A DNA stretch of 35,980 nucleotides from Mesorhizobium sp. 61-13 (lineage in GTDB: Bacteria; Pseudomonadota; Alphaproteobacteria; Rhizobiales; Rhizobiaceae): contig MKRZ01000024.1 in the NCBI GenBank assembly GCA_001897075.1, positions 8,661 through 44,640 on the forward strand. Direction: 5' to 3'. The stretch's first letter is position 1, and every line of letters starts with the position of its first letter. The notes below the pieces were generated by a model. The model had not been told where the DNA came from. It ran no database searches and saw nothing but the letters and a program-made list of their open reading frames with translations. Made by a program: the position numbers and the translations under genes. Positions 7,459 through 15,136 of this stretch are shown in pieces.

Positions 7459-8277
7459 ATGGCGGGTGGACAGGGCCTTATGGCCGGCAAGCGCGGCCTT
7501 ATTTTGGGCGTCGCCAACAATCGCTCTATCGCTTTCGGCATTGCCAAGGCCTGCGTCGACCAGGGTGCCGAGATTGCGCTGACCTATCAGGGCGAGGCGT
7601 TCAAGAAGCGCGTCGAACCTTTGGCGGCGGAACTGGGCGCGCATGTCAGCGGCCATTGCGACGTCACCGATCCGGCGAGCCTGGATGCGGTGTTTGCCGA
7701 CGTCGCCGCCCATTTCGGCAAGATAGACTTCCTCGTCCATGCCATCGCTTTTTCCGACAAGGAAGAGCTTGACGGCCGCTATGTCGAAACCACGCGCGCC
7801 AATTTCAACCGCACGATGGAAATCTCGGTGTTTTCCTTCACCGACATCGCCAAGCGCGCCGAGGCGATCATGAATGACGGCGGCTCGCTTTTGACCCTGA
7901 CCTACTACGGCGCCGAAAAGGTCATGCCGCATTACAACGTAATGGGCGTTGCCAAGGCGGCGCTGGAGGCGAGCGTGCGCTATCTGGCAGTCGATCTGGG
8001 TGGTCGCGGCATCCGCGTCAACGCCATCTCGGCCGGCCCGATCAAGACGCTGGCTGCTTCCGGCATTGGCGACTTCCGCTACATCTTGAAGTGGAACGAG
8101 TACAATTCGCCGCTGAAGCGGACCGTGACGCCGGAAGAAGTTGGCGATTCAGGGCTCTATCTCCTGTCCGACCTGTCGCGCGGCGTTACCGGCGAGGTTC
8201 ACCACGTCGATTCCGGCTATCACGTCGTCGGTATGAAGGCGGTGGATGCGCCGGATATTTCGACTGTAAAAGACTAA
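7459..8277 (+). CDS. fabI: Enoyl-[acyl-carrier-protein] reductase (NADH)
   Basis: Catalyses the last reduction in each cycle of type II fatty acid synthesis and is the target of triclosan-type inhibitors. It is a short-chain dehydrogenase fold: the cofactor loop is GKRGLILGVANNRSIAFGIA, then VHAIAFSDKEELDGRY, and the catalytic pair lies in YNVMGVAKAALEASVRYLA (Tyr-x6-Lys). ISAGPIKTLAASGIGDF covers the substrate loop. The track ORF starts at 7372; the ATG at 7459 (MAGGQGLMAGKRG) has GGAGA eight bases upstream and gives 272 residues, the normal length. A second in-frame Met (MAGKRG) is also possible. Confidence 0.95.
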   Translation: MAGGQGLMAGKRGLILGVANNRSIAFGIAKACVDQGAEIALTYQGEAFKKRVEPLAAELGAHVSGHCDVTDPASLDAVFADVAAHFGKIDFLVHAIAFSDKEELDGRYVETTRANFNRTMEISVFSFTDIAKRAEAIMNDGGSLLTLTYYGAEKVMPHYNVMGVAKAALEASVRYLAVDLGGRGIRVNAISAGPIKTLAASGIGDFRYILKWNEYNSPLKRTVTPEEVGDSGLYLLSDLSRGVTGEVHHVDSGYHVVGMKAVDAPDISTVKD

Positions 8278-8325
8278 ATCCCAGTTCCGGGCCCTGTCCC
8301 GCTACGCGAACGAGTGCCGGACGCC

Positions 8326-8913
8326 ATGTCTCCGCTTGTCTACATCGTGCGCCACGGCCAGACCGACTGGAACGTGGCAGAGCGGCTGCAAGGGCAGGCA
8401 GATATCGACATCAATGCGAAGGGGCGCGGCGAGGCGACGGGCAATGGCCGCAGGTTGGCCGAACTGATTGCCGATCCGCAGGATTTCGATTTTGTCGCCA
8501 GCCCGATGATCCGCACCCGCCATACGATGGAGCTGGTGCGGCAGGCGATGGGGCTTCCCGCTTCGGGCTACAGCACCGATCCGCGCCTGATGGAGATGAA
8601 TTTTGGCGACTGGCAAGGCTATACGATTGCCGAGGTTGAGGAGCGCTATCCGGGCTCCACGCGGGGACGTGTTCTGGACAAGTGGGACTTCAGGCCGCCG
8701 GGCAATGCTGCCGAAAGCTACCAGATGCTTCTGGAGCGGGTGCGCCCGTTTTTCCAGGCTCTAGAGCGCCGGACCGTGTGCGTAACCCATGGCGGGGTGA
8801 TCCGGGCGCTGTTCAGGCTTGTGGAAAAGGTTCCGAAGGCCAAGGCCGGGTCGCTCGATACCCCACAGGACCGCATCCTGCGCTGGCAGGACGGCCATCT
8901 CGAATGGCTTTGA
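8326..8913 (+). CDS. Histidine phosphatase family protein (phosphoglycerate mutase-like)
   Basis: A 195-residue cytoplasmic phosphatase of the dPGM/cobC branch. The phospho-accepting His is in VYIVRHGQTDWN; the second His is in CVTHGGVIRALF; the acid/base region is LMEMNFGDWQGYTIAEVE. Family members act on sugar phosphates, nucleotides or cobalamin intermediates, and the true substrate cannot be told. The gene may start at GTG 8314 or ATG 8326; the ATG sits right at the first strand and is preferred. It follows fabI by 48 bp and is convergent with the DUF1344 gene with only 12 bp between stops. Confidence 0.85.
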   Translation: MSPLVYIVRHGQTDWNVAERLQGQADIDINAKGRGEATGNGRRLAELIADPQDFDFVASPMIRTRHTMELVRQAMGLPASGYSTDPRLMEMNFGDWQGYTIAEVEERYPGSTRGRVLDKWDFRPPGNAAESYQMLLERVRPFFQALERRTVCVTHGGVIRALFRLVEKVPKAKAGSLDTPQDRILRWQDGHLEWL

Positions 8914-8925
8914 TCTAGGCGTTGC

Positions 8926-9189
8926 CTATTCCGGCAACTGCATATCGGTGATGACGTTGCCGGCGTCGGTGACGTCGAAGGCAATGACGATATCCATGCC
9001 GGGCTGCAGCGAATCGACGTCCATTTCGGCGTTCAGCTTGTAGGCCTTGCCGTCATCCAGCGTCAGCGTCATCGCTTCCTTGTCGACTTTCTTGATCACG
9101 CCTTCCGTCTGGCCTGCAAAGGCAGCGGTTGAAATGAAAAGCACAGCGGCAATTGCGCCAAGGAGCGTACGCCCGATCCGGGTAAGCAT
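8926..9189 (-). CDS. DUF1344 domain protein, secreted
   Basis: An 87-residue periplasmic protein. Residues 1-25 are a signal peptide ending AFA. The mature part (TEGVIKKVDKEAMTLTLDDGKAYKLNAEMDVDSLQPGMDIVIAFDV) is a small beta-barrel of the DUF1344 type, common in rhizobia. Function is unknown; the fold resembles small OB-like barrels. Divergent from aroC, with 184 bp between them. Confidence 0.8.
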   Translation of the reverse strand: MLTRIGRTLLGAIAAVLFISTAAFAGQTEGVIKKVDKEAMTLTLDDGKAYKLNAEMDVDSLQPGMDIVIAFDVTDAGNVITDMQLPE

Positions 9190-9373
9190 TGTCGTCCTCT
9201 TGGTTTCTTGCGCCCGGCTGATTTGCTGCGGGCGATTTGGGGCTCAGCGAAGAGAGCAGAAACCAGCCCAATGTGTCAAAGCTTGGACAGGCACGATCAC
9301 AGTTTGACCACTGCAAAAAACGCCAATAGAAGGCGCAGAAGAACCGATCAGCCGTCGGGCGGGGCCTGTTTTT

Positions 9374-10471
9374 ATGTCTCACAACACTTTCGGTCATCTT
9401 TTTCGCGTGACCACATGGGGCGAGAGCCACGGCGCGGCCCTGGGCTGCGTCGTCGACGGCTGCCCGCCCGGCATCCGCTTCACGCTTGCCGACATCCAGG
9501 CCGAGCTTGACCGCAGGCGGCCTGGCCAGTCGCGTTTCGTGACGCAGCGACGTGAGCCGGATGAGGTGAAGGTGCTGTCCGGTTTCGTGTTCGACGAAGA
9601 CGGCACGACGATGATTACCACCGGCACGCCGGTTTCGATGATGATCGAAAACGTCGACCAGCGCTCCAAGGACTATGGCGAGATCGCGCGCCAGTATCGT
9701 CCCGGCCATGCCGACTACACCTATGACGTGAAATACGGCCTGCGCGACCATCGCGGCGGCGGCCGATCCTCGGCGCGCGAGACGGCGGCGCGTGTGGCGG
9801 CCGGCGCGCTGGCCCGCAAGGTGGTGCCCGGACTGGTGGTGCGCGGCGCGCTTGTTTCGATGGGCGACAAGAAGATCGACCGTGCGAACTGGAACTGGAA
9901 CTTCATCGGCGACGCCGAAAATCCGTTCTTCACGCCGGACCCTGCATCTGTGCCGGTGTTCACGGCCTATCTCGATGGTATACGCAAGGCCGGGTCTTCG
10001 GTCGGGGCGGTGATCGAGATTGTCGCCGACGGCGTTCCGGCAGGCCTCGGCGCGCCGATCTATGCCAAGCTCGACCAGGACATTGCATCCAACCTGATGT
10101 CGATCAACGCCGTGAAGGGCGTCGAGATCGGCAACGGCTTCGAGGCGGCGACCATCACCGGCGAACAGAACGCCGACGAGATGCGCATGGGCAATGACGG
10201 CAAGCCTGTGTTTCTGTCGAACCATGCCGGTGGTATTCTTGGCGGCATCTCGACCGGCCAGCCGGTGATCGCGCGTTTCGCGGTCAAGCCGACGTCCTCG
10301 ATCCTGACGCCGCGCAAGTCGATCGACAAGGACGGCAACGACGTCGACGTGATGACCAAGGGACGGCATGACCCGTGCGTTGGTATCAGGGCGGTGCCGA
10401 TTGGCGAAGCGATGGTTGCCTGCGCCATTGCCGATCACTATCTGCGCCATCGCGGGCAGACGGGAAGATAG
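9374..10471 (+). CDS. aroC: Chorismate synthase
   Basis: Converts 5-enolpyruvylshikimate 3-phosphate to chorismate, the seventh step of the shikimate pathway, using reduced FMN. The three family signatures are visible: [18 protein letters not shown] near the N-terminus, [29 protein letters not shown] in the middle, and [21 protein letters not shown] near the C-terminus. The length, 365 residues, is normal. The start [18 protein letters not shown] is the usual one. The 184-bp upstream gap shared with the divergent DUF1344 gene must hold its promoter; I see no clear operator there. Confidence 0.96.
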   Translation: MSHNTFGHLFRVTTWGESHGAALGCVVDGCPPGIRFTLADIQAELDRRRPGQSRFVTQRREPDEVKVLSGFVFDEDGTTMITTGTPVSMMIENVDQRSKDYGEIARQYRPGHADYTYDVKYGLRDHRGGGRSSARETAARVAAGALARKVVPGLVVRGALVSMGDKKIDRANWNWNFIGDAENPFFTPDPASVPVFTAYLDGIRKAGSSVGAVIEIVADGVPAGLGAPIYAKLDQDIASNLMSINAVKGVEIGNGFEAATITGEQNADEMRMGNDGKPVFLSNHAGGILGGISTGQPVIARFAVKPTSSILTPRKSIDKDGNDVDVMTKGRHDPCVGIRAVPIGEAMVACAIADHYLRHRGQTGR

Positions 10472-10574
10472 GGGAATAGGGGATTAAGGCAGTATGGCGG
10501 TAAGCGACTGCTGGTACTTGCCCCCCGCGCTCCAATTTCATATTGCCCTACTGCCCTATTCCCTTACTGCCCTG
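10466..10574. repeat. Two facing arrays of degenerate octamers in the aroC-ribB gap
   Basis: The left arm (about 10469-10503) reads as four degenerate octamers: AGGGGAAT, AGGGGATT, AAGGCAGT, ATGGCGGT. The right arm (10540-10574) reads as ATATTGCC, CTACTGCC, CTATTCCC, TTACTGCC. The right arm is the reverse complement type of the left; GGGAATAGGG is shared in inverted orientation. A 36-bp spacer separates them. An RNA copy could form a long imperfect hairpin. The right arm is followed by GCGAGCGAAGCGAGCGC. It looks like a rhizobial intergenic palindromic element. Confidence 0.5.
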
Positions 10575-10593
10575 CGAGCGAAGCGAGCGCACC

Positions 10594-11691
10594 ATGCCTT
10601 ACGACCAGAAGAAAATCGTTGAAGCTCTGCGCGCCTTCGAGCGCGGAGAAATCGTCGTGGTGATGGACGATGACGGGCGCGAGAACGAAGGCGACCTGAT
10701 CGTGGCAGCCGTTCACTGCACGCCGGAGAAGATGGCCTTCATCGTGCGCCATACATCCGGCATCGTTTGCGCGCCGATGCTGCGCGAGGATGCCAAGCGG
10801 TTGAACCTTGCGCCGATGGTGGCGGACAACGATTCCGCCCACACCACCGCTTTCACGGTTAGCGTCGATTTCAAGCATGGCACCACGACCGGCATTTCGG
10901 CGGATGACCGCACGCTGACCGTGCGCAATCTCGCCAACGGCAATGTCGGCGGCGCGGATTTCGTGCGCCCCGGCCACATCTTCCCGCTGATTGCCCGCGA
11001 GGGCGGCGTGTTGATGCGCTCCGGCCATACGGAAGCTGCGGTGGACCTTTGCAAGCTGGCCGGCCTGCCGCCGGTGGGCGTGATTTCCGAGCTGGTCAAC
11101 GACGATGGCACGGTCAAGCGCGGCCCGCAGGTGGCGGCTTTTGCGGAACAGCATGGGCTGAAGCAGGTGTCGGTGGCCGATCTGATTGCCTATCGCCAGC
11201 GCCAGGAAACACTGGTCGAGCGCGTTGCCTGCACCGATATCGACACGACCGGCGGCAAGGCCAAGCTTTATGCCTACACGCTGCCCTGGGACCCGATGCA
11301 GCATCTGGCGATTGTTTTCGGCGATATCCGCGACGGCGTCGACGTGCCGGTTCGCCTGCATCCTGAAGATGTGGTCGCCGATGTTTTCGGGACTCGTCAT
11401 CGGCTGGACGACATCATGCGGTCGATGGGCGAGCAGAAGCGGGGCGTCATCGTCTATCTGCGCGAAGGTTCGGTCGGCGTTGCACATCAGGACCGCAAGC
11501 GGCCGTCAGCTGACCATGAGGACCACGAGGAAGCGCGCCGCCGCGAGAACGAATGGCGCGAGATCGGGCTAGGCGCGCAGATCCTCAAGGATCTCGGCAT
11601 TTCCTCGATCAAGCTGATCGCGTCGCGCGAACGGCACTATGTCGGGCTGGAAGGCTTCGGCATCCACATCGCCAGCACCGAGATCGCATAA
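10594..11691 (+). CDS. ribB: 3,4-dihydroxy-2-butanone 4-phosphate synthase with degenerate GTP cyclohydrolase II-like domain (RibBX type)
   Basis: Residues 1-205 are a complete RibB domain, which makes the four-carbon unit of riboflavin from ribulose 5-phosphate: MDDDGRENEGDL (24-35), DRTLTVRNLA, RPGHIFPL, RSGHTEAAVDL, and SELVNDDG. Residues 207-365 follow the RibA fold, but the zinc-binding Cys cluster of GTP cyclohydrolase II is gone: the region reads RLHPEDVVADVFGTRHR. The second domain is therefore expected to lack cyclohydrolase activity. This fits the RibBX variant known in Proteobacteria. The ATG at 10594 (MPYDQKKIVEALRAF) is preferred over 10543. No FMN riboswitch is visible in the leader. 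Confidence 0.92.
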   Translation: MPYDQKKIVEALRAFERGEIVVVMDDDGRENEGDLIVAAVHCTPEKMAFIVRHTSGIVCAPMLREDAKRLNLAPMVADNDSAHTTAFTVSVDFKHGTTTGISADDRTLTVRNLANGNVGGADFVRPGHIFPLIAREGGVLMRSGHTEAAVDLCKLAGLPPVGVISELVNDDGTVKRGPQVAAFAEQHGLKQVSVADLIAYRQRQETLVERVACTDIDTTGGKAKLYAYTLPWDPMQHLAIVFGDIRDGVDVPVRLHPEDVVADVFGTRHRLDDIMRSMGEQKRGVIVYLREGSVGVAHQDRKRPSADHEDHEEARRRENEWREIGLGAQILKDLGISSIKLIASRERHYVGLEGFGIHIASTEIA

Positions 11692-11772
11692 CAGGCGGCA
11701 CTGCTGCTGTCCTGTTGACCCGCAATGGCATTGTCTTCATCCTCCCGCCGCTGGCGAGGGGAGAATCGGTCG

Positions 11773-12756
11773 ATGTGGGATTTCAGCGTCGGTACCTCAC
11801 TGTCCATCATGGCGCGGACGTGGCCGTTCATCCTTTTGCGCATGGTCGTCTATTTCGGCATCACGCTGGCCTATATTCTGGCGACGGGATCGGGTGCCGG
11901 CGTCGGCTATGGCGTCGGCCATATCTCTTCCGATCCTGACGGGCCGGCCTCCTTTGCCATATGGGGCGGCATTGTCGGCTTTGGCCTTGTGTCGATAGCC
12001 GTCTACTGGGTCCGCGAATACATTCTCTACATCGTCAAGGCAGGCCATATCGCGGTGATGGTGCATCTGGTCGACGGGCGCGAGGTTCCGGGCGGCCAGA
12101 ACCAGATCAGCTACGCAAGGGGAGTGGTTACGCAGCGCTTTGCCGAGGCAAACGTGCTCTTCGTGGTCGACCAGTTGGTGAAGGGCGCGATCCGGGCAAT
12201 CACGGGCCTGATCGGCGGCATCGCGGCCTTCCTGCCCATCCCCGGCCTCGACGGGCTGGTGCGTTTCGCCAACACGGTGGTGCGCATTTCGCTGACCTAT
12301 GTCGACGAGATCATCCTCGGCTACAACATCCGCGTGAATTCCTCGTCTCCCTTCGAAAGCGCGCGCCAGGGCGTCGTGCTTTACGCGCAGAACGGCAAGG
12401 TGATGCTGAAGAACGCCATCTGGCTGGCGGTGATCATGTGGGTGGTGTCGTTCCTCGTCTTCCTGTTCATGATCGCGCCGGCGGGAGCACTCCTCTACTT
12501 CATGCCGGGCCAACTCGGCGGCTGGGCGTTTGTCTTCGCCATCGTGTTTGCATGGGCATTCAAGGCGGCACTGATCGAGCCGTTTGCCATCGCCTCGCTG
12601 ATGCAGGTCTATTTCCGCACGATAGAAGGGCAGGTGCCCAATCCCGAGTGGGACCGCAAATTGGCGGACGCTTCCTCGAAGTTCCGCGATCTGAAGGACA
12701 AGGCGATCGGGTCGTTCGGAGCCGGATCGGGGACGAGACCCGCGCAGGGCGTTTGA
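11773..12756 (+). CDS. Polytopic membrane protein of unknown family
   Basis: A 327-residue inner-membrane protein. Hydrophobic segments appear near residues 15-35 (FILLRMVVYFGITLAYILA), 60-80 (FAIWGGIVGFGLVSIAVYWV), 140-160 (AITGLIGGIAAFLPIPG), 215-240 (AIWLAVIMWVVSFLVFLFMIA) and 245-275, giving five or six passes. The C-terminal 45 residues are soluble and charged (EWDRKLADASSKFRDLKDK). A conserved-looking loop is YVDEIILGYNIRVNSSSPFESARQG. I do not recognise a family; a transporter or channel-like role is only a guess. The start ATG at 11773 has GGGGAGA upstream; the track's 11725 start is less likely. It follows ribB by 81 bp. Confidence 0.75.
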   Translation: MWDFSVGTSLSIMARTWPFILLRMVVYFGITLAYILATGSGAGVGYGVGHISSDPDGPASFAIWGGIVGFGLVSIAVYWVREYILYIVKAGHIAVMVHLVDGREVPGGQNQISYARGVVTQRFAEANVLFVVDQLVKGAIRAITGLIGGIAAFLPIPGLDGLVRFANTVVRISLTYVDEIILGYNIRVNSSSPFESARQGVVLYAQNGKVMLKNAIWLAVIMWVVSFLVFLFMIAPAGALLYFMPGQLGGWAFVFAIVFAWAFKAALIEPFAIASLMQVYFRTIEGQVPNPEWDRKLADASSKFRDLKDKAIGSFGAGSGTRPAQGV

Positions 12757-12826
12757 TTCTGTTGATCGTTGCGCCTTGGAGGCGTGAAAACATGGCCAAG
12801 AGCCGTCCACGCGCCTATATCGGGGC

Positions 12827-13753
12827 ATGGTCACGCGCCTTTATACCCATCCGATCTATCTCGAGCATATAACGCCGCCCGGTCATCCGGAGCGCCCCGA
12901 CCGGCTGCGCGCAATTGAGCGCGCGCTGGACGACGAGGCCTTTGCCGCGCTCGACCGCGTGCAGGCGCCAGAGGGCGACGAAGCGACAATTCTCTACGCG
13001 CATCCAGCCGATTTTGTGGACCGGGTACGGGCCGCCATTCCGGAAACCGGTATCGCTCGCATCGATGCCGACACGACGGCGAGCCCGAAAAGCTGGCAGG
13101 CCGCAATCACGGCGATTGGCGCGGCAAACGCTGCCGTGGACGATGTGTTCGAGGGCAGGGCGGCCAATGTGTTCGTCGCTGCAAGGCCGCCGGGACACCA
13201 TGCCGAAAAGACCACGGCGATGGGCTTTTGCTTCTTCAATTATGCCGCCATTGCTGCTCGCCATGCCCAGAAGAAGCATGGCGCGGAGCGAGTCGCTATC
13301 GTCGATTGGGACGTGCACCACGGCAACGGTACGCAGGACATTTTCTGGGACGATCCGAGCGTGCTCTACTGTTCGACCCACCAGATGCCACTTTATCCGG
13401 GCACCGGCGCGAAGAACGAGACGGGTGCTGGCAATATCGTCAACGCACCGCTCGCCCCGCAAACCGGATCGGAGACCTTCCGAGAGGCGCTCGACACGCG
13501 CGTCTTGCCTGCGCTGGACAAGTTCGCGCCCGACCTGATCGTCATTTCCGCCGGCTTCGACGCGCATTACCGTGATCCGCTGGCCGAGATCAACCTCGAC
13601 GAGGACGACTTCGACTGGGCAACCGGCCAGTTGATGGAACGCGCGGGACGCCATAGCGGCAACCGTCTCGTCAGCCTGCTGGAAGGCGGCTACGATCTGC
13701 AGGGACTGGCATTTTCGACCGCGGCCCATGTCGCGCGCTTGATGAAGGGATAG
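12827..13753 (+). CDS. Histone deacetylase-fold family hydrolase
   Basis: A 308-residue Zn-dependent deacetylase of the class II HDAC/acetylpolyamine amidohydrolase superfamily, acting in the cytoplasm. The active site is visible: RPPGHHAE (two His), GFCFFNYAAIAA, the zinc ligands in VDWDVHHGNGTQ (Asp-x-His), and the third ligand Asp in ISAGFDAHYRDPL. The C-terminal LLEGGYDL is the family's glycine-rich loop. Bacterial members remove acyl groups from polyamines, small amides or lysine; the substrate is not predictable. Four bases separate its stop from xseB, so the two are co-transcribed. Confidence 0.9.
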   Translation: MVTRLYTHPIYLEHITPPGHPERPDRLRAIERALDDEAFAALDRVQAPEGDEATILYAHPADFVDRVRAAIPETGIARIDADTTASPKSWQAAITAIGAANAAVDDVFEGRAANVFVAARPPGHHAEKTTAMGFCFFNYAAIAARHAQKKHGAERVAIVDWDVHHGNGTQDIFWDDPSVLYCSTHQMPLYPGTGAKNETGAGNIVNAPLAPQTGSETFREALDTRVLPALDKFAPDLIVISAGFDAHYRDPLAEINLDEDDFDWATGQLMERAGRHSGNRLVSLLEGGYDLQGLAFSTAAHVARLMKG

Positions 13754-13756
13754 GAC

Positions 13757-14008
13757 ATGGCCGGCGAGGCGAACGAGGACGTCAAGGCGATGAGCTTCGA
13801 GCAGGCGCTCGATGCGCTGGAAAAGATCGTGGTCGATCTGGAGCGGGGCGATGTGGCGCTCGACCAGTCGATCCGCATCTATGAGCGCGGCGAGGCGCTG
13901 AAGGCGCATTGCGACCGCTTGCTGAAGGCTGCCGAGGACAAGGTCGAGAAAATCCGCCTGTCGCGTGACGGCAAGGCCGTAGGCACCGAGCCGCTTGACG
14001 GCGAGTAG
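13757..14008 (+). CDS. xseB: Exodeoxyribonuclease VII small subunit
   Basis: An 83-residue helical protein that binds XseA to form exonuclease VII, which degrades single-stranded DNA to oligonucleotides. The family motif is clear: [54 protein letters not shown]. The length is standard. xseA is not in the window. It lies three bases after the HDAC-like gene. Confidence 0.93.
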   Translation: MAGEANEDVKAMSFEQALDALEKIVVDLERGDVALDQSIRIYERGEALKAHCDRLLKAAEDKVEKIRLSRDGKAVGTEPLDGE

Positions 14009-14019
14009 AGCGATTTTTC

Positions 14020-14052
14020 AAGCCGCAGCGGGTAAACAGTCCGTCGCGGCTT
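14020..14052 (+). terminator. Possible hairpin after xseB
   Basis: AAGCCGC (14020-14026) pairs with GCGGCTT (14046-14052) around a 19-base loop; a weak T-rich tail follows. It is twelve bases after the xseB stop. The long loop makes it a marginal terminator. Confidence 0.3.
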
Positions 14053-14116
14053 TGCTGCTTTCCCGGGTTGCACATGGCGCATAGAGTGCATTGCATGTGC
14101 TGAAACAGGGAGCCGC

Positions 14117-15040
14117 ATGATGAGCTTCTTTCCCGGAAATGATCCGAATATCGGCGATGCCTTCGCCTGCGACGCCATCGAACTGATGGTGATCCCGAAC
14201 GCCCGCGATATTGACGGCTTCCAGGTGCGCCGCGCCTTGCCGACCGCAAAGCGGCGGCTGGTCGGCCCCTTCATCTTCTTCGACCGCATGGGACCGGCAA
14301 TCCTGAGGGCGGGGCAGGCGCTCGACGTGCGCCCGCATCCGCATATCGGTCTTTCGACGGTGACCTACCTGTTCGACGGCAAGATCAGGCACCGCGATTC
14401 ACTCGGCACGGAGATGGTGATCCAGCCGGGCGACGTGAATTTGATGACGGCTGGCCGCGGCATCGTCCATTCCGAGCGCACGCCGGAGGAATTGCGCGGC
14501 GCGCCGATGTCGGTCTCCGGCCTGCAGACATGGCTGGCGCTGCCGGATGGCAAGGAGGAGGTTGCGCCGCTGTTCGAGAACACGGCCAGCGCTGCCTTGC
14601 CGCAGTTCGACGCCGACGGGGTGAGCGGGCGGATCGTCATAGGCGGCTTTTCCGGCCTGAAATCGCCGGTCCATGCGGCATCCGAAACGCTTTATGCCGA
14701 TATCAGGCTTGCGCCGGGCTCGAAGGTGCAGATTCCCGCCGATGCGGAGGAGCGCGCAATCTACACGCTGGAAGGCGAAGTTTCGATTTCCGGCGACCGC
14801 TTTCCGGCCGAACGGCTGCTGGTGTTCAAGCCGGGTGACGAGATCGTGATATCTTCGGAACACGGTGCGCATTTCATGCTGTTCGGCGGCGCTTCGCTCG
14901 GTTCCAAGCGCTATATCTGGTGGAATTTCGTGTCGTCTTCGAAAGAACGCATCGAGCAGGCCAAGGAAGAATGGAAAACCGGCCGCTTCGATATCGTGCC
15001 GGGCGATGAGGAGGAATACATACCGTTGCCGGAAGGCTGA
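14117..15040 (+). CDS. Pirin family protein
   Basis: A 307-residue bicupin. The N-terminal cupin holds the metal ligands in VRPHPHIGLSTVTYLF (two His) and RGIVHSERTPEE (His and Glu), the classic pirin set. The C-terminal cupin is at about 190-280 (ADIRLAPGSKVQIPADAEERAIYTLEGEVS). Members include quercetin dioxygenases and redox-sensing regulators; the role here is not known. It starts at ATG 14117 (MMSFFPGNDPNIGD); the second Met is equally possible. Dxs lies 97 bp downstream. Confidence 0.9.
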   Translation: MMSFFPGNDPNIGDAFACDAIELMVIPNARDIDGFQVRRALPTAKRRLVGPFIFFDRMGPAILRAGQALDVRPHPHIGLSTVTYLFDGKIRHRDSLGTEMVIQPGDVNLMTAGRGIVHSERTPEELRGAPMSVSGLQTWLALPDGKEEVAPLFENTASAALPQFDADGVSGRIVIGGFSGLKSPVHAASETLYADIRLAPGSKVQIPADAEERAIYTLEGEVSISGDRFPAERLLVFKPGDEIVISSEHGAHFMLFGGASLGSKRYIWWNFVSSSKERIEQAKEEWKTGRFDIVPGDEEEYIPLPEG

Positions 15041-15048
15041 GGCCTTCA

Positions 15049-15070
15049 GCGCCGCGAGACGTCACGGCGC
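15049..15070 (+). terminator. Weak hairpin between pirin gene and dxs
   Basis: GCGCCG (15049-15054) pairs with CGGCGC (15065-15070) over a ten-base loop, followed by ATTTA. Just upstream GAAGGC-TGAG-GCCTTC (15032-15047) encloses the pirin stop codon. Either may slow transcription; neither has a good U-run. Confidence 0.3.
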
Positions 15071-15136
15071 ATTTACATTGCAGCTTGCACGGCATATCCC
15101 CCTTGTCACCGACAGGAACATGGATGGGCTGCCGAC

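Noticed and set aside
9053-10450. 465-aa minus-strand ORF opposite aroC
   Set aside because: Antisense shadow of chorismate synthase; composition is Arg/His/Asp-rich with no domain, and it also crosses the DUF1344 gene.
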